From contig JAIXUV010000040.1 of assembly GCA_027483345.1 (NCBI GenBank), positions 1-50,936 of the forward strand: a DNA stretch of 50,936 nucleotides. The letters run 5' to 3'. Numbering within the stretch: position 1 is the stretch's first letter; every line of letters begins with the position of its first letter. A model generated the notes under the pieces. It saw only the letters and a program-made list of their open reading frames with translations, was not told where the DNA came from and did not search any database. The DNA comes from Verrucomicrobiales bacterium. GTDB lineage: Bacteria > Verrucomicrobiota > Verrucomicrobiia > Limisphaerales > UBA9464. This document shows positions 28,300 to 36,249 of the stretch, in pieces. The position numbers were made by a program, and so were the translations under genes.

Positions 28300-28857
28300 C
28301 TAAGTTAGTCGCCCTACGTTCCAGTCGGTTGTGTCGGCCACCATTTGCACAAACGGAAGTGAGTAGATCAGCAATCGCTTGTCTGAGCGTTCTTTGACCT
28401 TGGGATCATTCCCTCGAGCAGCAAACCACGCATCGGCGGCGTCAGCTACCTCTCCGCAAAATGTGCGCACATCCAACGACAGAAGGTCATTCACCATTAC
28501 GCAGTGACCTGCCTTATCGTTCGCATGAAAGTATACACGCGAAAGAACCTTTTTGGCGTTCTGCTCGGTCAAGTCTTCCAACCCTTGATGCAGGAATGCA
28601 CAGCGCAGGGCATAGCAGTCGCTACCGTTCAAGAACGGGCCACATTCCGAAACTATGCCCGGTTCCTTTTCCCGGAGGCGCTTGTCGTAGTGGTGGTTCA
28701 AGTATTGTTTGAACCAAGCCTGATACCTGAGCCCGACCTTGGTTTCGCCGCTATCCAACCACCCGCAAATGTCGGGCAAGGAAAGTGCCAGAGCCAACGC
28801 GGCATACCAGTTTTTGTCGCCCACCGCTTTCCGAAGTGCAGACGTTAACTCGTTCAT
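28300..28857 (-). CDS. Hypothetical all-helical protein with HEPN-like RX4H motif
   Basis: This 185-residue protein starts at ATG 28857 (MNELTSALRKAVGDKNW); the upstream extension is AT-rich and non-coding in look. It appears helical. R85-CAFL-H90 (YALRCAFLHQG) fits the RX4-6H motif of HEPN ribonucleases, placed in a helix as in that family. Cys residues are frequent. It lies between the RloC-like ATPase and the CBASS operon on the same strand, consistent with a toxin or defence role. The family is not recognised by name; HEPN is an inference from the motif and helical context. Confidence 0.6.
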   Translation of the reverse strand: MNELTSALRKAVGDKNWYAALALALSLPDICGWLDSGETKVGLRYQAWFKQYLNHHYDKRLREKEPGIVSECGPFLNGSDCYALRCAFLHQGLEDLTEQNAKKVLSRVYFHANDKAGHCVMVNDLLSLDVRTFCGEVADAADAWFAARGNDPKVKERSDKRLLIYSLPFVQMVADTTDWNVGRLT

Positions 28858-28984
28858 GAGCGTGAATATAAATATATTCAGATGGAATGTCACCACCCCA
28901 ATTTCACGGGCGACATACAGGGTATGTAGGGGCGAGTGCCCGTAACGACTCTACTTCCACGGCTTAACCGCCGCACCACTGGCT

Positions 28985-29128
28985 CCCCAACGTGTCGTCG
29001 GCTACCGCCCGACTTAATGCATTTTCCTTCGGCTATCGGGTCGAGTCCCCCTAACCGGTGTCCTTTAACCAAAATGCATTAAGTCGGGCGCACAGGCCGA
29101 TTGTCCTTTAGCCGCCGACACGTTGGGG
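28985..29128. repeat. 144-base imperfect inverted repeat with two 20-bp stems
   Basis: The outer arms 28985-29004 and 29109-29128 pair over 20 bases with one mismatch. The inner arms 29006-29025 and 29071-29090 pair perfectly over 20 bases. The right side has an 18-base bulge (29091-29108), and the terminal loop is 45 bases. Similar short strings (gtcctttaacc and gtcctttagcc) recur in loop and bulge. It sits in the 429-base gap (28858-29286) between the CBASS operon end and the HEPN-like gene. It could be a structured RNA, a folded recombination site (attC-like) or a double terminator. Confidence 0.85.
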
Positions 29129-29286
29129 GACTGGCATTGGAATAGGTGCTACCGCACCGACAACGAATTCGCGGACGCGACCGGTTCACGCAGAAACGTG
29201 GATCACGACGGGCTTCGACCCGAGACGGATCTATGGAAAATGGACCGCTTTGGAGGCAAAGAGCTAAGACATGGGCAGTGGCAGTT

Positions 29287-30258
29287 CTATTCCATGACCG
29301 AGAACTTGAAGAACTCTTTCTCGATCGAGTCTGGAACCATAATGCGTAAGGTGCGTTCGAAATTAGCAATCTCTCGATCTTCCAAGACTTGGCGATTGTT
29401 ATCTGACGCAAGGAAGTCCTTCGAGAAGATATGATCAATCGCAGCTCGTGATGATAACATAGTCGTTGGAATATCGAACAGTGTTATCTTCTTTTTTGTC
29501 TTACTAATCTTCCCTGAAACGTAAAACGAGAATTGCCGGAAAGCGGTGTCGACCTTGATTTGTCTGAGGCTAGATGTCCGTTGCTTGAGGATTTCAGGTT
29601 CAAGATCGGAGAGTCTCCGCGGGAGCATAACGTGAATCGTTGGATAACGATCCTTGATTGTGTGCTTCGTCTCCTTGATTGGTACCCCTTTGCTATCCCG
29701 TTCGATAATGGTGAAATGTTCTACGGATTGGAAGGATTCGAGAACCTTCTTAATAAAATTGTCGTAATATCCAATAGCTAAAGAGGTGGACGGAAGCATG
29801 GTGAAATGCTGTAGCTTTTCGGCGTCCCTCATCTTTTTCCGGATGAGATTGCAAGCCGTGCCTGTGGCTGCTACCAAGTTCTCCCTGCGAGAGTAACTTG
29901 CCCTTGTCACTCCGTCCCAGTCACTAAAGACTTTGGAGCCCTCCTCTGCGATGAAGAATGCACGATGTGGCCCAAGCCGTCCGAGAAAAAGGCCGAACTC
30001 AAAAACCACGTTGCCTCTGGTAATCTTGGCTTTGGTTTTGCGAATGATTGTGGTGTCATCGGCACTGAATACGGCGATGAAGAAGTCGTAGTAGCCGGCA
30101 CGGTTAAGCAGCGTTTCTAAAGTACTGCTGTTCACCTTGAAGATGTCCTCGCTCCAGATATCGACGATCGCATCTTTTTCGAAGTTCTGCTTTACCGCGT
30201 GGGCGACTTCGAGCGATTCAGAGGCAGAGGCGACAAAGAGTCTCGGTTTCCTAGTCAT
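29287..30258 (-). CDS. cap12: TIR-STING CBASS effector (Cap12-like)
   Basis: This 323-residue protein starts at ATG 30258 (MTRKPRLFVASASESLE), seven bases after the E2-like stop. Residues about 5-125 are a TIR domain of the predicted nucleotide-binding/CBASS type; E87 in GNVVFEFGLFLGRLG corresponds to the catalytic glutamate of Cap12 NADases. Residues about 158-323 match bacterial STING, with STSLAIGYYDNFIKKVL at the start of the ligand-binding fold and FDIPTTMLSSRAAI near its end. In known systems cyclic di-GMP drives STING filament formation and the TIR domain destroys NAD+, killing the infected cell. The ligand here is inferred. Confidence 0.88.
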   Translation of the reverse strand: MTRKPRLFVASASESLEVAHAVKQNFEKDAIVDIWSEDIFKVNSSTLETLLNRAGYYDFFIAVFSADDTTIIRKTKAKITRGNVVFEFGLFLGRLGPHRAFFIAEEGSKVFSDWDGVTRASYSRRENLVAATGTACNLIRKKMRDAEKLQHFTMLPSTSLAIGYYDNFIKKVLESFQSVEHFTIIERDSKGVPIKETKHTIKDRYPTIHVMLPRRLSDLEPEILKQRTSSLRQIKVDTAFRQFSFYVSGKISKTKKKITLFDIPTTMLSSRAAIDHIFSKDFLASDNNRQVLEDREIANFERTLRIMVPDSIEKEFFKFSVME

Positions 30259-30265
30259 GATCTTT

Positions 30266-30721
30266 TTATTTGGCTGGAAGGGAGGGCTTGGATTCGGAAT
30301 TTTCTGGCGCAGGATGTTCACCAGGTCCGTGCCAAACATCTGTGACGAGCCATAGCTCGAAATACCGCAACCAAAGACAAGCCCATAGCATGACAGTTGA
30401 GCCAATCAGTTTATGGGGTGTCCAAAAATTTGTTCCGGGGACAAAAAGACACAAGTGCTGAGTTTTCTGGTCGTATACATGTGGGAGGCTTCGTCCGCCG
30501 GCCAAGTCTTGGAGATTCGGAGTTCTCACAAATACTTCAGGGCTTCCCCCAAGTTTGTAAGAAAGTGTGATCGAGTACACTCTGCTGAATTCGTCCGGGG
30601 AAATATCCCCGCGCCAAGTCAAATGCCGGCGGTCCCATTTTATTTCTCCGAAAGAGAAGCACCGCCGGAGTTCGACGACCTGAAGCGGAATTGAGATGGG
30701 TGGCGGGGTGCGAAAGCGCAT
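30266..30721 (-). CDS. E2-like protein of short type II CBASS
   Basis: This 151-residue protein has the layout of a ubiquitin-conjugating (E2-like) fold as found next to CD-NTases: LPHVY (80-83) followed eight residues later by a cysteine, C91 in QHLCLF, then PGTNFWTP, IGSTVMLWACLWLRYFELW and WHGPGEHP. That mirrors the HPN...C arrangement of canonical E2 enzymes. In studied short type II systems the E2 conjugates or primes the CD-NTase C-terminus to raise signal production. The ATG overlaps the CD-NTase stop by one base (TAATG). No E1 or JAB protease partner is present nearby. Confidence 0.72.
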   Translation of the reverse strand: MRFRTPPPISIPLQVVELRRCFSFGEIKWDRRHLTWRGDISPDEFSRVYSITLSYKLGGSPEVFVRTPNLQDLAGGRSLPHVYDQKTQHLCLFVPGTNFWTPHKLIGSTVMLWACLWLRYFELWLVTDVWHGPGEHPAPENSESKPSLPAK

Positions 30722-31917
30722 TACTGTCCAAAATACACCGTTGCTGGAATGATTGAACCTGTCGCACCAACACGGCCAGACGCCCTATCCACACGGAGAG
30801 TTCCATTTTTGTGGAAAGAATTGGTTTCGACGCCAAGTGAGTTTGCAGCTGAGACAACACGTTCCCTGCCGAAGACTTCGGCCAAATTCGTCAACATGAC
30901 ATCTACTCCTTGACCCCTTGCTTCCGGCAAGAGATTTAACCTTTTAACTATCAGCCGATGCCATTCCTTGAAGCGGATGTAGTGCTCATGGGTCCACCCC
31001 TCGGCGAAGTTCTCCGACGGGTTTACAGGATTGATGACAGAATAGCGTGTGCCTTGTCCAGCTCCCAATACCCCTACGTAAAGCGGCAGTTTTGCGATTA
31101 CCGCCAAGACGAAATCTAAGAGACTTTTCGCGGGGGTCTTGACCTCCTCAAGATAGGAGCGCGTGACAATCGTGGTGAGCAGAATGGATGACGGCCTATG
31201 ATCGGTATCCTTCTCAAAATGTTCGTCTCGGTTTCGCTTCAGCATCTGGACAATTCGCTGCAGAGGTGTTTTCTCGAAAGCATTTTGTTCCGGAAGTTCC
31301 TCGAGGCTTCCAGCGAGGACCAGTGTGCCTCGGTTGGCGACTTCCGTAATGATAAAACGAGGGCGCGTTTGGGATGCAACCTTAAACCAGTCGTCAGCAA
31401 ATCCGACCGGGTGTGATGAGCACCAGATTTGCATTTCTCTGTCGGGAACGAACAATGACTTATTGTTTGGAGTTGTCAGATCGGGAATTGCGGGGGTGAT
31501 GTCCAAATGGAATTTTCGGGAAACTGCATAGTCTAATCGAATGCACCTATTCTTCCTTCGGCGCATTTGACGATAAGTCTCGTCGCTTCCGATTGCGTTC
31601 CAAACATGTTCATAGGCATCATTTGGAGAGATGGTTTCGCTTTTTCCGTTGAGCCAGCAGACCATGTCGAGGTCGAAGTGATCTTGCCCAATCGGACGGA
31701 CCGTAGTTCCCAACCTCATCGAGCCTTGTGGAAACACCTCAGGTTGGAGGAACCGGACTGGAGAACTTTGCCCCAAGAGAACTTTGCCAACGGCCTCGTA
31801 GCTGGATTTTGCCTCTTCGTATTGTGTTGGTGTGAGCTCAACGTCTGCAATTAGTCGGTCAATCACCGTGAGGGGATTTAATGCCGGCGGTTGTCGCCTA
31901 TTCGCAATTAATGCCAT
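30721..31917 (-). CDS. CBASS CD-NTase (cyclic nucleotide synthase)
   Basis: This 398-residue protein starts at ATG 31917 with CAGGA upstream; a further 20 residues are open. It has the nucleotidyltransferase motifs G65-S66 (QGSMRLGTTVRP), the D82-x-D84 pair (HFDLDMV) and the third acidic residue D139 (FHLDITPAIPD). It would make a cyclic di- or trinucleotide on phage sensing, which the TIR-STING effector binds; known STING-linked enzymes make cyclic di-GMP, but the clade and product here are not settled from sequence. The C-terminus ends TVYFGQ; conjugation by the adjacent E2 would occur at the C-terminus, although it lacks the more usual terminal Gly or Ala. Confidence 0.9.
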   Translation of the reverse strand: MALIANRRQPPALNPLTVIDRLIADVELTPTQYEEAKSSYEAVGKVLLGQSSPVRFLQPEVFPQGSMRLGTTVRPIGQDHFDLDMVCWLNGKSETISPNDAYEHVWNAIGSDETYRQMRRRKNRCIRLDYAVSRKFHLDITPAIPDLTTPNNKSLFVPDREMQIWCSSHPVGFADDWFKVASQTRPRFIITEVANRGTLVLAGSLEELPEQNAFEKTPLQRIVQMLKRNRDEHFEKDTDHRPSSILLTTIVTRSYLEEVKTPAKSLLDFVLAVIAKLPLYVGVLGAGQGTRYSVINPVNPSENFAEGWTHEHYIRFKEWHRLIVKRLNLLPEARGQGVDVMLTNLAEVFGRERVVSAANSLGVETNSFHKNGTLRVDRASGRVGATGSIIPATVYFGQ

Positions 31918-32023
31918 ACTGTTATCCTGGGAAGTAGACAATTGATTCAAATCTAAAAGTAATTCGCGATTATGCACGATTTGTAGATCATGAATCTTTA
32001 GGGGAGTTTTGGTTAATTCTCTA

Positions 32024-32272
32024 TTAATGCTCGCGATCCCGAGGAGGAAACGGATCTTTCCCAGGCGATACTGTATCCTTACTTCGAATGGTGCCGTTAC
32101 GGCCCTTGACTATCAGTTCTCCGCCGCCTTGTTTGGTCAGCATCGACTTTGCGGCTACCGTAGCTTCACGCTGGGTGTCATGGATGCTTGATGCTCTTCC
32201 CGCGGAATTGAGCTTGTTAACCCACTGGTTGTTTTCGTTGCGGAAAACGATTCTGTCCTGTTTTTTGCTCAT
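32024..32272 (-). CDS. DUF2188 protein at the head of the CBASS operon
   Basis: This 82-residue protein matches DUF2188: a strand with NQWVNKLNSAGRASS, a helix DTQREATVAAKSML, then GELIVKGRNGTIRSKDT and DPFPPRD. The family is a small alpha/beta domain often encoded beside defence genes and CD-NTases; its role is unknown. It is 106 bases upstream of the CD-NTase and on the same strand. The start overlaps the stop of a further small upstream frame (ATGA). Confidence 0.85.
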   Translation of the reverse strand: MSKKQDRIVFRNENNQWVNKLNSAGRASSIHDTQREATVAAKSMLTKQGGGELIVKGRNGTIRSKDTVSPGKDPFPPRDREH

Positions 32273-32496
32273 ACGCTAATCTTCCGATTGAAGTCGCCCC
32301 ATCGCCTTGCGAATTTCGCGTCCAATGTCTTTGCTCTGAACTGGGTTGTCAAAACGTTGCATGATGAATCAACATATTGGGATGGGTTGATGGCTTGTTC
32401 TCGCGACGCTGGCCCCCACGCAATTACCTCGCATTTTAGGTGCCAGACTGGTTGGGTTGGAACGGGCAAGTCCTCATTTGCCAAACCCACCGGCAT
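32269..32496 (-). CDS. Small hypothetical protein upstream of DUF2188
   Basis: This 75-residue frame is supported mainly by its four-base stop/start overlap with the DUF2188 gene, which implies real translation. Its sequence (WHLKCEVIAWGP; SQYVDSSCNVLTTQFRAKTLDAKFARRWGDF) shows no family I know. The true start may be internal. The following 418-base stretch (32497-32914) shows no convincing gene and probably contains the divergent promoters. Confidence 0.4.
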   Translation of the reverse strand: MPVGLANEDLPVPTQPVWHLKCEVIAWGPASREQAINPSQYVDSSCNVLTTQFRAKTLDAKFARRWGDFNRKISV

Positions 32497-32914
32497 TGGA
32501 GACGGTTATCTGGGTTTTCTGGAATGACCGACAAGTTTCCATGCCTGGTACAGCACTTGCGGGTTGGACCTCCCCCGCCGCGCTCATCCCTCCCTTTCTG
32601 GTTTCACCCTGTCAGTGGTCGCAGGCTCGGACATTGTGACTTTCTGGCCCAATTCTCGCTCACTGGTAGATATGTGTCGCTGCCGCCTTGACTCTGGCAG
32701 TTACCACCGTCTTCCACGCCCGCCTCTCCTCAGGATAGGCTTTAGCCTTGGATGCCGTTAGTGGATTCCTTCGGATTTCGACACCAGCCGCCATTACCCC
32801 GCCGGCTTGCTCCCAACGCAGTTGCTGGCGTTTAGCCAGGAGGCAATGCACGACCGCAGCCTGAAACGACCCGGGCCTTTCGGTCGTGGCGGAGTGGCGG
32901 CTGATCTTGGAACC

Positions 32915-34255
32915 ATGAACGACCCCAACCCAATCATCCGCATCGGTGAACAAGCCGGCTGGGGCCAAACCCAGCCTTTTGGCATTTCGGCTACCGACCA
33001 GCGCCAGCACATGTATGTCCTCGGCAAGACCGGTTCCGGCAAGACGACCCTCCTACGAAATCTCATTTTGCAACACATCGAGCTGGGACATGGGGTTGGG
33101 CTCATCGACCCCCACGGAGACTTGGCCGAGGAACTGTTGCACCACATCCCGCCCCGGCGCGCCGACCACCTGGTCTATTTCAACCCCGGAGATCTGGAGT
33201 TTCCCATTGGGCTGAACCTTCTGGCGCACATGGAACCAGACCGCCGCCATTTGGTGGCCTCTGGGATTGTGGGGGCGCTCAAGGGCATCTGGCGGGACTC
33301 CTGGGGGCCGCGGCTGGAATACATTCTCTACAATGCCCTCTCGGCTCTGTTGGAATGCGAAAATGTCACCCTGCTGGGCGTTAACCGGATGCTCTTGGAC
33401 GACCGTTACCGCGCTAGGATCCTCCGACAGGTGAAGGACCCATTCATCCGCGCCTTCTGGATGGAGGAATATGCCGGCTACGACGAACGGTTCAAACGGG
33501 AGGCCATCGCGCCAATCCAGAACAAGCTCGGGCAGTTCCTCCAGAGTCCGGTCATCCGGAACATTCTCGGACAGGTGCGGAACAAGGTCAGCTTTCCCTT
33601 CGTCATGGACGATTCCCGCTTGTTCCTCGCCAACCTTTCAAAGGGGCGGATCGGCGAGGACAAGGCCAACTTGCTCGGTTCATTGCTCGTCACCCAGTTC
33701 CAACTGAGCGCGATGGCGCGGGCCAACCAACCCGAGGCCGAACGCCGCGATTTCTACCTGTTCATCGACGAGTTCCAGAACTTCTCCACGGATGCGTTCG
33801 CCTCAATCCTCGCGGAGGCCCGCAAATACCGCCTGTGCCTCGTCCTCTCCCACCAATACATCGACCAGCTTTCCCTGCCGGTGCGGCAGGCGGTCTTCGG
33901 CAATGTTGGGACACTGATCTCGTTCCGTATCGGCCATGCCGATGCAGAAATCATGGCCAAGGAGTTCGGCAGCGCCTTCACAGTGAACATGCTCGCAGAC
34001 TTGGGTCGGTACGAGGCGGTGGTGAAGCTGCTTGAGGACGGCACGAACCGGCAGCCATTTTTGGCGAAGATGCTTCCGCCGCTGGATGGCGCGACCGGAA
34101 GGAGGGATAGGTTTGTCGCCCGGTCACGCGAGCGGTATGCGACGGGGCGGGCAAAAGTCGAAAGAAAGATCTTCAACTGGGCAAACCAAACCAAGGCTGA
34201 TTGCTGTGAAGGTAAATGGGTGAAAACAATGATCAGACGTGGATCTGCCTCATAA
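32915..34255 (+). CDS. TraD/VirD4-like conjugative coupling ATPase 1
   Basis: This 446-residue protein starts at ATG 32915 (MNDPNPIIRIG). Walker A is GKTGSGKTT (37-45), followed by GVGLIDPHGDLAEELL. Walker B is FYLFIDEFQNFST near 287. The block ARKYRLCLVLSHQYIDQL is typical of the TraM-recognition/TraD type. Family members couple DNA to a transfer channel or pump DNA. It lacks N-terminal membrane helices and the C-terminal domain present in the paralogue at 43353-46448. The last 30 residues (NQTKADCCEGKWVKTMIRRG) look unrelated to the family and suggest truncation. Confidence 0.8.
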   Translation: MNDPNPIIRIGEQAGWGQTQPFGISATDQRQHMYVLGKTGSGKTTLLRNLILQHIELGHGVGLIDPHGDLAEELLHHIPPRRADHLVYFNPGDLEFPIGLNLLAHMEPDRRHLVASGIVGALKGIWRDSWGPRLEYILYNALSALLECENVTLLGVNRMLLDDRYRARILRQVKDPFIRAFWMEEYAGYDERFKREAIAPIQNKLGQFLQSPVIRNILGQVRNKVSFPFVMDDSRLFLANLSKGRIGEDKANLLGSLLVTQFQLSAMARANQPEAERRDFYLFIDEFQNFSTDAFASILAEARKYRLCLVLSHQYIDQLSLPVRQAVFGNVGTLISFRIGHADAEIMAKEFGSAFTVNMLADLGRYEAVVKLLEDGTNRQPFLAKMLPPLDGATGRRDRFVARSRERYATGRAKVERKIFNWANQTKADCCEGKWVKTMIRRGSAS

Positions 34256-34455
34256 TTAACGTATTGCATTTGACGCAAGGGGCGGGCGGTACGCTGAACT
34301 TGAGAGCTAGGTATGGCATCATCGTATACAGATTTGTTAATACATTGATGTTGATCTTTACCTGCGCTTGTTTATCCGATATTCATCTCGGGATTCGGAG
34401 AGGTCTGATTAGGAAGCAACTCCAGTCGGGCTGTTGAATCGAAAGGAGGCTTGCG

Positions 34456-35097
34456 ATGAAAAATGCTTTGGCTCTTGCACTTGGATTGACTCTGTCACTC
34501 CCAACAGCAGCTGATATCATCAGCTCATATCTGGAACCGACCCGTACATGGAGCTCGGCAACCGACCAGATTGGACAAAGTTTCCTCAGTCCGGATCAGG
34601 AGTCGATTCTGAATTCGTTTGCATTCTTAACTCCGGTTGGCAGCAACCTCGTACCCACCGGGGCCGGCAGGCTCTACCTATTCGATACACGCTACTTTGG
34701 AACCTACGAATCGATCTCGTTCAGTTCTCCCCTCGCTATCAGCGAACCATTTTCGCCGGAGAACGGATATGTGTTCTACGAACCGGTCAGCTTACTAGAG
34801 GCGACCATGTATTACGTGTATAGCGATACCCGCTTTGCACCATTCAGCTGGGGATATCCAGGTTCCCAATCCGATGGGCTTGGCGTTGCTTATGGCGGAA
34901 GTCCTCAAGCGACTCATAGCTATGATCTGCAGACCGGAGTTAAGTTTGCATACGTGGTTAACGGCGAATTTCTTCTAAATGGAATCCCTGAGGCCTCATC
35001 GTACTCGGTGCTAATTTTTGGTGCAGGAATCGCCGCCGCGTTAGTTTTAGGACGTCGAAGGGCAAAGTGGGCTGCAGTTCGGGCGATTGAACAGTAG
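34456..35097 (+). CDS. PEP-CTERM-type exported protein
   Basis: This 213-residue protein has a strong ribosome site (aaaggaggc) just before ATG 34456, a signal peptide (MKNALALALGLTLSLPTAAD) and a C-terminal sorting tail: IPEASSY, a hydrophobic helix LIFGAGIAAALVLG and then RRRAK. That is the PEP-CTERM arrangement recognised by exosortase systems, with PEAS in place of PEPS. The middle is a beta-rich domain with several aromatic residues. It would be exported and processed by a host exosortase. It is unusual cargo between transfer genes. The 200-base gap before it holds nothing recognisable. Confidence 0.8.
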   Translation: MKNALALALGLTLSLPTAADIISSYLEPTRTWSSATDQIGQSFLSPDQESILNSFAFLTPVGSNLVPTGAGRLYLFDTRYFGTYESISFSSPLAISEPFSPENGYVFYEPVSLLEATMYYVYSDTRFAPFSWGYPGSQSDGLGVAYGGSPQATHSYDLQTGVKFAYVVNGEFLLNGIPEASSYSVLIFGAGIAAALVLGRRRAKWAAVRAIEQ

Positions 35098-35173
35098 AAC
35101 TGCCGTGCTTTTTGTCTTCAAAGGCAAGACTTGATGGCTACTGGTTCCGCCTTCCTTCCATTACTCTTCGGGA

Positions 35174-36055
35174 ATGCCCTTCCGCCTTCCCCGCTTCAAA
35201 CGCACTGCATCCGTTGCCCGGATCCAGATCACCGAACGCGACCGCGAAATCCTTCGCCATGTGCAGCGGCACCGTTTTCTGCGTTCTCCGCAGCTTGCGA
35301 TACTCCTCGCGGATCAGTCGCAGCAGCTCCTGCGGCGCCTGCAGTTGCTCTTCCACCACGGCTATCTGGAGCGTCCCCGCGCCCAGCTCGACTACTACCA
35401 CCAGGGCGGTTCCCGCCATCTGGTGTATGGACTTGGAAGCAAGGGCGCAGCCCTCCTGAAGCAGGGAGGCCGTTGGGGCGAGAAGAACCGGGCCGTTGGC
35501 CGAATCTTTCTGGAACACGCACTCCTGGTCTCCGACGTCATGGTAGCCTTGGAGTTGGCCTGCCGGATTGCGGAAGTCGTATTGCTCACCGAAGTGGAGC
35601 TGTCCGGGGGCCAAGAGCGAACGTTCCACTGGCAGGTCAATCTACTAGGTCGCGCCGTCGGAATCGTCCCTGACCGGGTGTTTGCCTTGGAGTTTCCTAC
35701 CGCAGGTGGGAGACGAGAACGGTCCTACTTCTTCCTCGAAGCGGACCGCGGCACCATGCCGGTGGTTCGCAAGAATCTCCTTCAGACTTCCTTTCTTCGA
35801 AAGCTGCTCGCCTACGAGGCGACCTGGGCTCGGTCGATTCATCGCACCCGTTTCGGTTTCCATCGTTTCCGGGTGCTCACGGTGACGACCAGCACCGTTC
35901 GAGTGCAGTCTCTCGTCAAAGCCTGCTCCGAAGTCGCCCGCGGCCGTGGTTTGTTCCTGTTCGCAGATCGGTCTGTCTTGGAGCGGCCTGAGCTCTTGTT
36001 TGGGGAGCTTTGGCAGACCGGCAACCCCGGGGAGACTACCAGTATTCTGGGATGA
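35174..36055 (+). CDS. Replication-relaxation family protein
   Basis: This 293-residue protein has an N-terminal winged helix (ITERDREILRHVQRHRFLRSPQLAILL) and the following segment LRRLQLLFHHGYLERP...RHLVYGLGSKGAALL. It then has a larger domain (FLEHALLVSDVMVALE; FFLEADRGTMPV) typical of the Replic_Relax family found on plasmids and integrative elements. Members assist replication or mobilisation by acting at the origin. It probably acts in the cytoplasm at the element's origin. Overlapping frames on both strands are shadows. Confidence 0.82.
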   Translation: MPFRLPRFKRTASVARIQITERDREILRHVQRHRFLRSPQLAILLADQSQQLLRRLQLLFHHGYLERPRAQLDYYHQGGSRHLVYGLGSKGAALLKQGGRWGEKNRAVGRIFLEHALLVSDVMVALELACRIAEVVLLTEVELSGGQERTFHWQVNLLGRAVGIVPDRVFALEFPTAGGRRERSYFFLEADRGTMPVVRKNLLQTSFLRKLLAYEATWARSIHRTRFGFHRFRVLTVTTSTVRVQSLVKACSEVARGRGLFLFADRSVLERPELLFGELWQTGNPGETTSILG

Positions 36056-36249
36056 TTCCCGCGAGCGCGGGTACCGAGGTTTGAGCAAATCCAGCGGCCC
36101 TTTTCTCCGACGTCTTCCCGTCCGTCCCGTTTTGCCCATGCCGGCAAACCGCAGTGTCTTGGGGCAACTCTCTGGTCCGGTAAAATGCTTCCTGGAGGCG
36201 GATCAACTACTGAGCCGCCGCAGTTCTTCACAACCACCACAGGAAAGCC

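Noticed and set aside
28985-29128. Retron msr-msd or classic integron attC
   Set aside because: No reverse transcriptase or integron integrase is in the window, and the end boxes do not fully fit the attC consensus; it is kept only as an unexplained structured repeat.
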